Assembly: GCA_035620975.1 (NCBI GenBank)
Contig: DASPFV010000290.1
Coordinates: 1 to 12,652 of the forward strand
Length of the DNA: 12,652 bases
Source: DASPFV01 sp035620975
Lineage (GTDB): Bacteria; Acidobacteriota; Vicinamibacteria; Vicinamibacterales; 2-12-FULL-66-21
Direction: 5' to 3'
Shown here one piece after another: positions 7,127-12,652 of this stretch (position 1 is its first letter; each line of letters begins with the position of its first letter). The translations under genes were made by a program, and so were the position numbers. The notes under the pieces are model-generated. The model made no database searches and was not told where the DNA came from. It was given only the letters and a program-made list of their open reading frames with translations.

Positions 7127-7804
7127 GTGGCGGGCGGGGGCGCCGGGACGGCGCTCAACATCGTCATGCTGGGGCCGCCGGGCGCGGGAAAGGGGACACA
7201 GGCCGAGCGGCTGGCGCGCCGCCACGGCCTGCCGAAGATCTCCACGGGCGACATCCTGCGCGAAGCGGTGCACAACGGCACCGAGCTGGGCTGCCTCGCC
7301 CGGGCGACGATGGAGAAGGGGAATCTCGTCGGCGACGACGTGATGATCGGAATCGTGCGCGAGCGTCTCGACCGGGAGGACGCCCGGCAGGGATTCGTGC
7401 TAGACGGGTTTCCGCGGACCGTGGTGCAGGCGAACGCGCTCGACAAGCTCGTGGATGGCCGCGGACCGCTGGTCGTCCTCGACATGGTGGTTCCCGAGGA
7501 GGTGCTGATCCGGCGGCTGGCGACACGGCGGATCTGCAGCGATTGCGGCGCCACGGCGGGAGCGGACTGGGGCGCCTCGTGCCGCAAGTGCGGCGGGGCC
7601 CTGATTGCGCGCACCGACGACAGCGAGGAGATCGTGCGGGAGCGCCTCAAGGTGTACCAGCGCCAGACCAAGCCGCTCGTGGACTACTATTCTGCGCGCG
7701 GGACGTTCCGCGCCGTCAACGGGGATCAGCCGCCCGACGATGTGACGGCCGAAGTGGACAAGGCAGTGGCCAGGGCCGCCTCCGTAGGGAAGGCGACGCT
7801 GTGA
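7127..7804 (+). CDS. adk: Adenylate kinase (zinc-LID type)
   Basis: Adk catalyses ATP + AMP = 2 ADP in the cytoplasm. The 225-residue product has the P-loop GPPGAGKGT (residues 16-24), the AMP-binding region (STGDILREAV, 39-48) and DGFPRT (93-98). The LID carries four cysteines, C137, C140, C152 and C155, in a zinc-type arrangement. Only 11 residues separate the two CxxC pairs, against 16 in Bacillus-type LIDs, so the lid tip is shortened. The usual TGRR before the first cysteine reads ATRR. The start is a GTG directly after the secY TAA, giving a short Gly/Ala-rich N-terminus before the first strand (LNIVMLG). An ATG at 7166 would remove that strand and was rejected. It overlaps map by 4 nt. 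Confidence 0.96.
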   Translation: MAGGGAGTALNIVMLGPPGAGKGTQAERLARRHGLPKISTGDILREAVHNGTELGCLARATMEKGNLVGDDVMIGIVRERLDREDARQGFVLDGFPRTVVQANALDKLVDGRGPLVVLDMVVPEEVLIRRLATRRICSDCGATAGADWGASCRKCGGALIARTDDSEEIVRERLKVYQRQTKPLVDYYSARGTFRAVNGDQPPDDVTAEVDKAVARAASVGKATL

Positions 7805-8571
7805 TCGTGTGCAAGTCGCCCGCCGAGATCGAGCGGATGCGGCACGCCAACATCCTCGTGGCGGACGTGCTCGCGGAGCTCGAAGACCTGGTGGTCCCCG
7901 GCGTGACGACTGCCGAGCTCGACGCCGAGGCCGAGCGCCTGGTGCGCGGGGCGGGAGCCGAGCCGGCGTTCAAGGGGTACCGGGGGTACCCGGCGACGCT
8001 GTGCGCGTCGGTCAACGAGGAAGTCGTTCACGGCATCCCCGGAAGACGCGCGCTCGCGGAGGGGGACATCATTTCCCTCGACATCGGCGTCAAGCTGAAC
8101 GGGTTCTATGGCGACTCCGCGATCACGGTGCCCGTCGGCCGCATCCGTCCCGACGTCGGGACGCTGCTCGAGGTGACGAAAGCGGCGCTGGGTCGCGGGA
8201 TCGCGCAGGTGCGGCTGGGCGGACGTGTCTCGGATATCGGGCACGCCATCCAGCAGTACGTGGAGGAGCACGGGTTCTCGGTCGTCCGGGAGTTCGTGGG
8301 ACACGGGATTGGTGCGGCGCTCCACGAGGAGCCGCAGATCGCCAATTACGGCGATCCCGGGCGCGGCCCACGCCTGGCCGAGGGGATGGTCCTGGCGATT
8401 GAGCCGATGGTCAACATGGGGAAGCCCGGCGTGAAGGTGCTGCCGGACGGTTGGACGGCCGTGACGCGGGATGGCAGCCTGTCGGCGCATTTCGAGCACA
8501 CGGTCGCCGTTACCCGCGACGGCCCGGTGGTGCTGACACAGCGGACCCCCGCGTCCGCGTCCGCGCGGTGA
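7801..8571 (+). CDS. map: Type I methionine aminopeptidase
   Basis: Map removes the initiator methionine from nascent proteins. The 256-residue product is a single pita-bread domain without an N-terminal extension. Metal ligands are all present: D94 and D105 (SLDIGVKLNGFYGDSA), H168 (GHGIG), E201 (IEPM) and E232 (FEHTV); H77 (VVHGIP) is the substrate-contact histidine. The start is a GTG overlapping the adk stop (GTGA), giving the family's MIVCKSPAEIERM; a second GTG two codons later is less likely. AGGGAAGG near 7786-7793 is the ribosome-binding site. The tail ASASAR is encoded by a GCGTCC duplication. The stop overlaps the start of infA by 4 nt. Confidence 0.97.
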   Translation: MIVCKSPAEIERMRHANILVADVLAELEDLVVPGVTTAELDAEAERLVRGAGAEPAFKGYRGYPATLCASVNEEVVHGIPGRRALAEGDIISLDIGVKLNGFYGDSAITVPVGRIRPDVGTLLEVTKAALGRGIAQVRLGGRVSDIGHAIQQYVEEHGFSVVREFVGHGIGAALHEEPQIANYGDPGRGPRLAEGMVLAIEPMVNMGKPGVKVLPDGWTAVTRDGSLSAHFEHTVAVTRDGPVVLTQRTPASASAR

Positions 8572-8771
8572 CGGTCGTCGAAGGCACCGTGCTCGAGCTG
8601 CTGCCTCACGGGCTGTACCGGGTGGGCATCGAGCACCAGCGACAGGTGGTGGCGCACGCGCCCGGCGGGCCCGGCCGCAACTTCATCCGGGTCCTCGTCG
8701 GCGACCGGGTCCGGCTGGAGCTGGCCGCACGCGACCTGACGCGCGGACGGATCGTGGCAAAGATCGGCTGA
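8568..8771 (+). CDS. infA: Translation initiation factor IF-1
   Basis: IF-1 is an S1/OB-fold protein that occupies the 30S A site during initiation. The 67-residue product reads VVEGTVLELLPHGLYRVGI, then VVAHAPGGPGRNFIRVLVGDRV, and ends LAARDLTRGRIVAKIG, matching IF-1 throughout. It is a few residues shorter than the usual 71-72, lacking the common MAKEE-like N-terminus, and has GGPG where many IF-1 proteins have a GKMR-like segment. The start is a GTG sharing bases with the map stop (GTGA). No Shine-Dalgarno sequence is visible upstream, so translation probably depends on coupling to map. A longer upstream frame overlaps map and is not IF-1-like. Its place between map and rpmJ is the common one in Gram-positive-type clusters. 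Confidence 0.93.
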   Translation: MTVVEGTVLELLPHGLYRVGIEHQRQVVAHAPGGPGRNFIRVLVGDRVRLELAARDLTRGRIVAKIG

Positions 8772-8783
8772 CGTGAGGAATCT

Positions 8784-8897
8784 ATGAAGGTGCGGGCATC
8801 GGTGAAGCGGATTTGCGACAAGTGCAAGATCGTGCGCCGCCGGGGCGTGGTACGCGTGATCTGCACGAACCAGAAGCACAAGCAGCGGCAAGGGTAG
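8784..8897 (+). CDS. rpmJ: 50S ribosomal protein L36 (zinc-binding form)
   Basis: L36 is the smallest ribosomal protein and organises 23S rRNA near the GTPase-associated region. The product has 37 residues: it begins MKVRASVKRICDKCK, carries VVRVICTN in the middle and ends in a basic tail. Zinc ligands C11, C14, C27 and H32 are all present, so this is the C+ form. GAGGA around 8775-8779 precedes the ATG at good spacing, 12 nt after infA. The short length is normal for L36. Confidence 0.96.
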   Translation: MKVRASVKRICDKCKIVRRRGVVRVICTNQKHKQRQG

Positions 8898-8898
8898 G

Positions 8899-8996
8899 GA
8901 TTGCCGATTGCGGATTGCGGATTGCCGAGTGCATTGGGCGATTGGTGAATTGCCAATCGCGGATTGTCGATTGTGGATCGCAGATTGAGGGTTGAG
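8899..8996. repeat. GATTGNN heptanucleotide array in the rpmJ-rpsM spacer
   Basis: Nearly the whole spacer is a degenerate tandem repeat of period 7. Units GATTGCC, GATTGCG, GATTGCG and GATTGCC run from 8899 to 8926. Slipped copies follow, then GATTGTC, GATTGTG, GATCGCA, GATTGAG and GGTTGAG at 8962-8996. In the middle, GCGATTGG (8938-8945) and CCAATCGC (8953-8960) form a perfect 8-bp stem with a 7-nt loop. The last units supply GAGGG at 8987-8991, a good ribosome-binding site 7 nt before the rpsM ATG. The array is AT-richer than its surroundings. It resembles the heptanucleotide short tandem repeats known from filamentous cyanobacteria; that likeness is one of form only. Confidence 0.85.
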
Positions 8997-8998
8997 AC

Positions 8999-9373
8999 AT
9001 GGCGCGTATAGCTGGTGTCGATCTTCCGCGGACCAAGCGGATCGAGATCGGGCTCACCTACATCTATGGGATCGGGCGGAAGCGCTCCGGTGACATCCTG
9101 ACGGAAGCGGGGGTCGGTCCCGACGTCCGGGTGAAGGATCTGTCCGAAGAAGATGTCCGGAAGATCAGCCGGGTCATCGAGGAACAGGGCCGGGTGGAAG
9201 GGGATCTGCGCAAGGAGATCTCGATGAGCATCAAGCGGCTCATGGAGATCGGCAGCTGGCGGGGGATGCGCCACCGGCGCAACCTGCCGGTGCGCGGTCA
9301 GCGCACGCGGACGAACGCCCGCACGCGCAAGGGTCCGCGGAAGGGCGCCATCGCGAAGAAGAAAACGGTCTGA
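8999..9373 (+). CDS. rpsM: 30S ribosomal protein S13
   Basis: S13 lies in the 30S head and contacts the P-site tRNA and the intersubunit bridge to L5. The 124-residue product begins MARIAGVDLPRTKRIEIGLTYIYGIG (helix-two-turn-helix region). It contains RLMEIGSWRGMRHRRNLPVRGQRTRTNARTRKGPRK, the S13 signature followed by the basic tail. It opens the alpha segment. In E. coli the leader of rpsM is the target of S4 repression; here that position is filled by the heptanucleotide array with its internal hairpin. Confidence 0.98.
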   Translation: MARIAGVDLPRTKRIEIGLTYIYGIGRKRSGDILTEAGVGPDVRVKDLSEEDVRKISRVIEEQGRVEGDLRKEISMSIKRLMEIGSWRGMRHRRNLPVRGQRTRTNARTRKGPRKGAIAKKKTV

Positions 9374-9378
9374 TGTCC

Positions 9379-9410
9379 CGCCCGCGGTACGCAGGTCGCG
9401 GCCGCGGGCG
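9379..9410. other. Strong 9-bp hairpin in the rpsM-rpsK spacer
   Basis: CGCCCGCGG (9379-9387) and CCGCGGGCG (9402-9410) are perfect inverted copies across a 14-nt loop, 5 nt after the rpsM stop. No T-tract follows, so it is not a classical terminator. It could slow polymerase, protect the upstream mRNA from 3' decay, or tune coupling into rpsK. A GCTGGAAGCTG motif of the spacer-repeat family (9413-9423) lies between it and the rpsK start. Confidence 0.6.
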
Positions 9411-9430
9411 CTGCTGGAAGCTGAACAACT

Positions 9431-9889
9431 ATGGCCAAGAACGATCCGATTGATGCGGCAGCGACACCCGGAGAGGGTGGGAAGAAGCCGGCCGGCCGGC
9501 CGGCGAAGAAGAAGACGTTCAAGAAGCGCGGCGAGAAGCGCATCGTGCACCACGGCTTCGCGCACATCCAGGCGTCCTTCAACAACACGATCGTGACCAT
9601 CACCGATCCCGAGGGGAACGTGGTCGCGTGGTCGAGCGCGGGCGGCATCGGGTTCAAGGGCTCGCGCAAGGGGACGCCGTTCGCCGCCACGCAGGCCGCG
9701 ATCAACGCCGGCAACGCGGCCAAGGCGTTCGGGATGCGGAGCGTGGAAGTGCGCGTGAAGGGACCGGGGGCAGGGCGCGAGTCGGCGATCCGGGCGCTGC
9801 AGACGATCGGCATCGACGTGAAGTCGATCCGCGACGTTACGCCGATCCCGCACAACGGCTGCCGGCCGCCCAAGCGCCGGCGCGTCTAG
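9431..9889 (+). CDS. rpsK: 30S ribosomal protein S11 with N-terminal extension
   Basis: S11 forms part of the 30S platform next to the mRNA exit region. The core from about residue 36 is standard: RIVHHGFAHIQASFNNTIVTITDPEGNVVAWSSAGGIGFKGSRKGTPFAA, then MRSVEVRVKGPGAGRESAIRAL and the conserved end DVTPIPHNGCRPPKRRRV. The total of 152 residues exceeds the usual 127-130 because of a low-complexity Ala/Pro/Lys-rich N-terminus (PAGRPAKKKTFKKRG). Part of it is encoded by a GCCG-type tandem repeat at 9487-9504. The upstream purine tract is GGAAG from the spacer repeat at 9416-9420, about 10 nt from the ATG. Confidence 0.97.
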   Translation: MAKNDPIDAAATPGEGGKKPAGRPAKKKTFKKRGEKRIVHHGFAHIQASFNNTIVTITDPEGNVVAWSSAGGIGFKGSRKGTPFAATQAAINAGNAAKAFGMRSVEVRVKGPGAGRESAIRALQTIGIDVKSIRDVTPIPHNGCRPPKRRRV

Positions 9890-9905
9890 CGACAAGGAAC
9901 AGAGA

Positions 9906-10535
9906 ATGGCACGTTACACTGGCGCGGTCTGCCGGCTCTGCCGGCGCGAAGGCATGAAGCTCTTCCTGAAGGGAGAGCGCTGCTACACGGAGAAGTGCGC
10001 GATCGAGAAGCGCAACCTGCCGCCGGGGCAGCACGGCAAGCTCCGGAAGGCGAAGCTGGTCGGCTACGGCCTCCAGCTCCGCGAGAAGCAGAAAGTCAAG
10101 CGGATCTACGGCGTGCTGGAGAACCAGTTCAGGCGCTACTTCGAGATGGCGGACCGCACTCGCGGGATCACCGGCGAGACGCTGCTCCAGCTGCTCGAGC
10201 GTCGGCTCGACAACGTCATCTACCGCATGGGCCTGGCGACCTCCAGGGCGCAGGCGAGGCAGCTCGTGCGCCACGGGCACTTCCTGGTGAACGGGAAGAA
10301 GGTGGATGTGCCCTCGTATTCGGTCAAGCCGGGCGACGTCGTGACCGTGCGCGGGACCAGCGCCCAGAACGCGACGATCCAGCACGCGCTCGAGGAAGTG
10401 AAGGGACGCGGCGTGCCCGAGTGGCTGTCGTTCGATCCCGGCGCCATGACGGGCCGGATCGCCTCGGTGCCCACGCGCGCGCAGATCAACCTGCCCGTGC
10501 AGGAACAGCTGATCGTCGAGCTGTATTCGAAGTGA
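9906..10535 (+). CDS. rpsD: 30S ribosomal protein S4 (zinc-binding form)
   Basis: S4 is a primary 16S rRNA-binding protein that nucleates 30S body assembly; in several bacteria it represses its own operon by binding mRNA pseudoknots. The 209-residue product has an N-terminal zinc site C9, C12, C26 and C31 (VCRLC, then RCYTEKC), so it is the C+ form as in Thermus. PPGQHGKLRKAK follows, then the S4 RNA-binding domain (LLQLLERRLDNVIYRMGLATSRAQARQLVRHGHFLVNGKKVDVPS, about residues 96-140). It ends in VQEQLIVELYSK. AAGGA around 9893-9897 is the ribosome-binding site. Confidence 0.98.
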   Translation: MARYTGAVCRLCRREGMKLFLKGERCYTEKCAIEKRNLPPGQHGKLRKAKLVGYGLQLREKQKVKRIYGVLENQFRRYFEMADRTRGITGETLLQLLERRLDNVIYRMGLATSRAQARQLVRHGHFLVNGKKVDVPSYSVKPGDVVTVRGTSAQNATIQHALEEVKGRGVPEWLSFDPGAMTGRIASVPTRAQINLPVQEQLIVELYSK

Positions 10536-10538
10536 GCT

Positions 10539-10605
10539 TCCAGCTTCCAGCGGCCAGCTCCCAGCTGCAGGCTGCCGGGAGCGCCGCTGGGAACTGGAAG
10601 CTGGA
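10539..10605. repeat. rpsD-rpoA spacer, hairpin I: inverted AGCTTCC/GGAAGCT repeat
   Basis: TCCAGCTTCCAG (10539-10550) is the perfect 12-nt complement of CTGGAAGCTGGA (10594-10605). GCTCCC and GGGAGC inside (near 10557-10562 and 10577-10582) can extend the structure. It starts 3 nt after the rpsD stop. The left arm is the same sequence as 3126-3149 in the rpsH-rplF spacer apart from one base. No T-tract follows. It is a member of the spacer repeat family and the strongest hairpin of that type here. Confidence 0.75.
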
Positions 10606-10612
10606 TAGCTAG

Positions 10613-10673
10613 CTCCCCGCCCGCAGCCTTCCAGACCTGCGGCGGGAGGCGGGGAGTGAAACGGCAGGTCTGG
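10613..10673. promoter_or_regulatory. rpsD-rpoA spacer, hairpin II with possible pseudoknot upstream of rpoA
   Basis: CTCCCCGCC (10613-10621) pairs perfectly with GGCGGGGAG (10648-10656). Inside it CGCAG (10622-10626) can pair with CTGCG (10637-10641). CCAGACCTGC (10631-10640), which lies in the loop of the 9-bp stem, is the exact complement of GCAGGTCTGG (10664-10673) just downstream. The loop could therefore pair outside the hairpin as an H-type pseudoknot, excluding the inner stem. The rpoA ribosome-binding site (AAAGGA, 10704-10709) is about 30 nt further on. The complementarities are read directly. A regulatory role, for example by S4, is inference with no direct support. Confidence 0.5.
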
Positions 10674-10719
10674 CGGCGCCCGGAGGTCGGGTGTCTGAAC
10701 GCGAAAGGAACGGAACGCA

Positions 10720-11703
10720 ATGCTCTGGAAAGGGTTTCAACGGCCCAAGCGGCTGGAATTCGAGCGGGAGACGCTCACGGACCGGTTCGGGCGCTTCTAC
10801 GCGCAGCCGTTCGAGCGGGGCTTCGGCACCACGATTGGCAACGCTCTCCGACGGGTGCTGCTGTCGTCGATCGACGGCGCCGCGGTCACGGCCGTGAAGA
10901 TCGACGGCGTCCTGCACGAGTTCTCCCCCATCCCCGGCGTCGTCGAGGACGCCACGGACATCATTCTCAACCTGAAGCAGATCCCGCTCAAGATGCACGT
11001 CGACGCGACCAAGACGCTGTATCTGCGGGTCGACAAGCCCGGTGAGGTGAAGGCGCGCGATATCGAAACCGACGCGGACGTGGAGATTCTCGAGCCCGAC
11101 GCCCACATCGCCACCGTCGCCGAGCACGGCAAGCTCCACATGGAGATGCGCGTCAAGCGCGGACGCGGCTACGTCGCCGCCGACAAGAACTTCGACGAGG
11201 ACCTCGGGATCGGCTGGATCCCGATCGATTCCGTGCACTCCCCCATCAAGAAGGTCAACTACCTCGTCGAGGCGGCCCGGATCGGCCAGGCTACCGACTA
11301 CGACAAGCTCACGGTGGACGTCTGGACGAACGGCTCGGTGACGCCCCGCGACGCGGTTTCGCTGTCGGCCAAGCTCATCCGCGATCACCTGAACATCTTC
11401 ATCAATCTCGAGGACGCGGGCGATCTCCAGCAGGACCAGGGCCTCGATCAGCAGCGCGCGCCGCTCAACGAGAACCTGGACAAGAGCGTGGAGGAGCTGG
11501 AGCTCTCGGTCCGCTCCTACAACTGCCTGAAGAACGCCAACATCCGGACGATCCGCGAGCTGGTGCAGAAGAGCGAAGGCGAGATGCTGAAGACGAAGAA
11601 CTTCGGCCGCAAGTCGCTGAACGAGATCAAGGAGATTCTCGCCGGCATGGGGCTGAGCCTGGGAATGCGCCTCGATCAGCCGGCGTCGCAGACACAGGAG
11701 TGA
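10720..11703 (+). CDS. rpoA: DNA-directed RNA polymerase subunit alpha
   Basis: The alpha subunit dimerises to start RNA polymerase assembly, and its C-terminal domain contacts promoter UP elements and activators. In the 327-residue product the N-terminal domain (to about residue 230) has the conserved RGFGTTIGNALRRVLLSSIDG, then IDGVLHEFSPIPGVVEDATDIILNLK and the KRGRGYVAADKN segment. A Gln-rich linker (LQQDQGLDQQRAPLNEN, about 233-249) leads to the helix-hairpin-helix C-terminal domain with ELELSVRSYNCLKNANIRTIRELV and FGRKSLNEIKEIL. Length is standard. The ATG with AAAGGA 10 nt upstream is clear. The 184-nt structured spacer before it may allow expression separate from the ribosomal genes. 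Confidence 0.98.
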   Translation: MLWKGFQRPKRLEFERETLTDRFGRFYAQPFERGFGTTIGNALRRVLLSSIDGAAVTAVKIDGVLHEFSPIPGVVEDATDIILNLKQIPLKMHVDATKTLYLRVDKPGEVKARDIETDADVEILEPDAHIATVAEHGKLHMEMRVKRGRGYVAADKNFDEDLGIGWIPIDSVHSPIKKVNYLVEAARIGQATDYDKLTVDVWTNGSVTPRDAVSLSAKLIRDHLNIFINLEDAGDLQQDQGLDQQRAPLNENLDKSVEELELSVRSYNCLKNANIRTIRELVQKSEGEMLKTKNFGRKSLNEIKEILAGMGLSLGMRLDQPASQTQE

Positions 11704-11721
11704 ACTGATCGACGCCACTCG

Positions 11722-11755
11722 CGGGCCGCGGCGCTCGGAGCGTGCGGGCGGCCCG
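11722..11755. other. Hairpin in the rpoA-rplQ spacer
   Basis: CGGGCCG (11722-11728) is complementary to CGGCCCG (11749-11755), and CGCT with AGCG (11732-11735, 11739-11742) can form an inner stem. It lies about 20 nt after the rpoA stop in a 112-nt spacer. No T-tract follows, and such stems arise easily in DNA this GC-rich, so function is uncertain. Nothing else is evident in the spacer except the rplQ ribosome-binding site. Confidence 0.4.
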
Positions 11756-11815
11756 ACAGCCGTCACGTCGAGGCTGGGGGGCGAACCGCGGTCCGCGACC
11801 ACGACAGAGGGAATC

Positions 11816-12454
11816 ATGCGACACAGAGTCAGCCACCGGAAACTCGGGCGCGTCACGGAGCACCGGATTGCGCTGCTGCGCAACCAGGCACAGGCGCTGC
11901 TGCGGCACGAGCGCATCGAGACGACGGTGCCCAAGGCGAAGGAGCTGCGCCCCTTCGTCGAGCGAATCATCACGATTGCCAAGCGCGGAATCGCCGCCGG
12001 CGATGCCAACGGGAGGGCGCTGCACGCGCGGCGGCTCGTGCTCCGCGACATCCACGACCGCGACGTGGTGGGGAAGCTGTTCGACTCCATAGCGCCGAGG
12101 TTCGAGGCCCGTCCGGGCGGCTACACGCGGATCCTGAAGCTGGGCTACCGCCGTGGAGATAGCGCGGAGATCGCCCAGATCGAGCTGGTCGGCAGCGAAT
12201 ACAATCCCAACGCCGAGGCGGACCACGAGCAGAAGGCCGCGGCGAAGAAGGCCTCCAAGGGGGTTGGCGGGCGGCTTCGGGCCGCAGCCGAGCGGCTCCG
12301 CGGCCGCAAGGCAGAGGCGTCCGAAGGCGAGACCGAGGAAGCGACACCCAAAAAGGCCAAACCCGCGCGGCCGGAACGCGGCAAGAGCGGGCGCGCCGAC
12401 ACGCGCGGCAAGGGCAAGACCACCGCTGCCCCGCGCAAAGCCGGCGGCAGCTAG
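11816..12454 (+). CDS. rplQ: 50S ribosomal protein L17 with long C-terminal extension
   Basis: L17 sits near the tunnel exit of the large subunit. Residues 1 to about 126 are the normal protein: MRHRVSHRKLGRVTEHRIALLRNQAQALLRHERIETTVPKAKELRP, then GGYTRILKLGYRRGDSAEIAQIELV, where most L17 proteins end. About 86 further residues follow, rich in Ala, Lys, Arg and Glu and of low complexity (AAAKKASKG, GETEEATPKKAKPARPERGK). The tail is probably disordered and highly charged. The same codon bias continues to the TAG, so it is a genuine extension of the frame. GAGG at 11807-11810 is the ribosome-binding site. rplQ is the last gene of the + strand cluster. Confidence 0.96.
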   Translation: MRHRVSHRKLGRVTEHRIALLRNQAQALLRHERIETTVPKAKELRPFVERIITIAKRGIAAGDANGRALHARRLVLRDIHDRDVVGKLFDSIAPRFEARPGGYTRILKLGYRRGDSAEIAQIELVGSEYNPNAEADHEQKAAAKKASKGVGGRLRAAAERLRGRKAEASEGETEEATPKKAKPARPERGKSGRADTRGKGKTTAAPRKAGGS

Positions 12455-12514
12455 GACACCAGCCGCTGCGGGGGCAGCTGTGAGAAATGGGACCAGTCAG
12501 GCCCTTCCGATACG
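12455..12514. other. Convergent rplQ / EF-G intergenic region
   Basis: These 60 nt separate the ends of two convergent genes, where a shared terminator would be expected. Only a weak 4-bp stem (CTGC, GGGG loop, GCAG) is visible around 12467-12478, with no run of T on either strand. TCAGGCC occurs twice (near 12498 and at 12515, the second inside the EF-G end). No confident terminator can be named. Confidence 0.35.
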
Positions 12515-12652
12515 TCAGGCCTCTTCCACGGCCTCCTGTCCCCGCTCGGCCCGTGCGGCGGCGATGATTTTGCCGTGGAGGTGCGTCGGCACCTCCTCGT
12601 AGTGCGAGAACTCCATGTGATAGGACCCGCGGCCGCCGGTGGCCGAGGTCAG
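12515..12652 (-). CDS. fusA: Elongation factor G family protein, C-terminal end (partial)
   Basis: The last 45 codons of a leftward gene are present; its N-terminus lies beyond the right edge. The translation starts LTSATGGRGSYHMEFSHYEE, continues VPTHLHGKIIAAAR and ends in VEEA. GRGSYxMEFxHYEEVP is the characteristic end of EF-G domain V, the translocase GTPase that moves tRNAs and mRNA. The GTPase domain cannot be seen, so the paralogue is unknown. Since the primary fusA normally lies in the str operon (rpsL-rpsG-fusA-tuf) upstream of the S10 genes in the same direction, a convergent copy after rplQ may be a second EF-G (fusA2-like). The symbol denotes the family only. Confidence 0.85.
   Translation of the reverse strand: MTSATGGRGSYHMEFSHYEEVPTHLHGKIIAAARAERGQEAVEEA

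Noticed and set aside
8899..8996. CRISPR-like array
   Set aside because: The 7-nt units have no unique spacers, no 25-40-nt repeats, and no cas genes nearby. It is a simple tandem heptamer array.
10613..10656. Rho-independent terminator before rpoA
   Set aside because: The stem is strong but is followed by TGAAACGG with no run of T, and rpoA must be transcribed from somewhere; no promoter is visible between the hairpin and rpoA.

Overview
The window is a GC-rich bacterial ribosomal-protein superoperon. It runs left to right from the end of the S10 segment, through the complete spc segment and secY-adk-map-infA-rpmJ, to the alpha segment. In order it carries (rpsC tail)-rplP-rpmC-rpsQ-rplN-rplX-rplE-rpsN(type Z)-rpsH-rplF-rplR-rpsE-rpmD-rplO-secY-adk-map-infA-rpmJ-rpsM-rpsK-rpsD-rpoA-rplQ. 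All 23 complete genes lie on the + strand. The right edge holds the C-terminal end of an elongation factor G gene on the - strand, convergent with rplQ. No tRNA, rRNA, CRISPR array or transposase gene was seen.

The organism is probably a GC-rich, free-living bacterium. The zinc-binding forms of S14, S4 and L36, infA and rpmJ lying between map and rpsM, adk and map directly after secY, and spacers full of short heptanucleotide repeats recall Acidobacteriota (Vicinamibacteria-like). That is inference from style; Myxococcota- or Gemmatimonadota-like lineages are not excluded.

Layout: positions 1-2531 are tightly packed S10/spc genes (rplP/rpmC and rplX/rplE overlap by 4 nt; rpmC and rpsQ abut). 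Positions 2532-5698 are the rest of spc, with unusually long, structured spacers. Positions 5732-8897 hold secY, adk, map, infA and rpmJ, where adk/map and map/infA overlap by 4 nt and adk, map and infA use GTG starts. Positions 8899-8996 are a heptanucleotide repeat leader before the alpha genes rpsM-rpsK-rpsD-rpoA-rplQ (8999-12454). No strong promoter or U-tract terminator is visible, so the block looks like one long transcription unit with local RNA structures in the spacers.

The proteins build both ribosomal subunits. They also supply the Sec channel (SecY), nucleotide balance (Adk), N-terminal methionine removal (Map), initiation (IF-1) and the RNA polymerase alpha subunit. The genes are ordinary; the interest is between them. 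A 160-nt near-palindromic MITE-like element separates rplR from rpsE. Inverted pairs of a GGAAGCT-type heptamer or related sequence bracket several spacers, a GATTGNN heptamer array precedes rpsM, and a two-hairpin region with a possible pseudoknot precedes rpoA.
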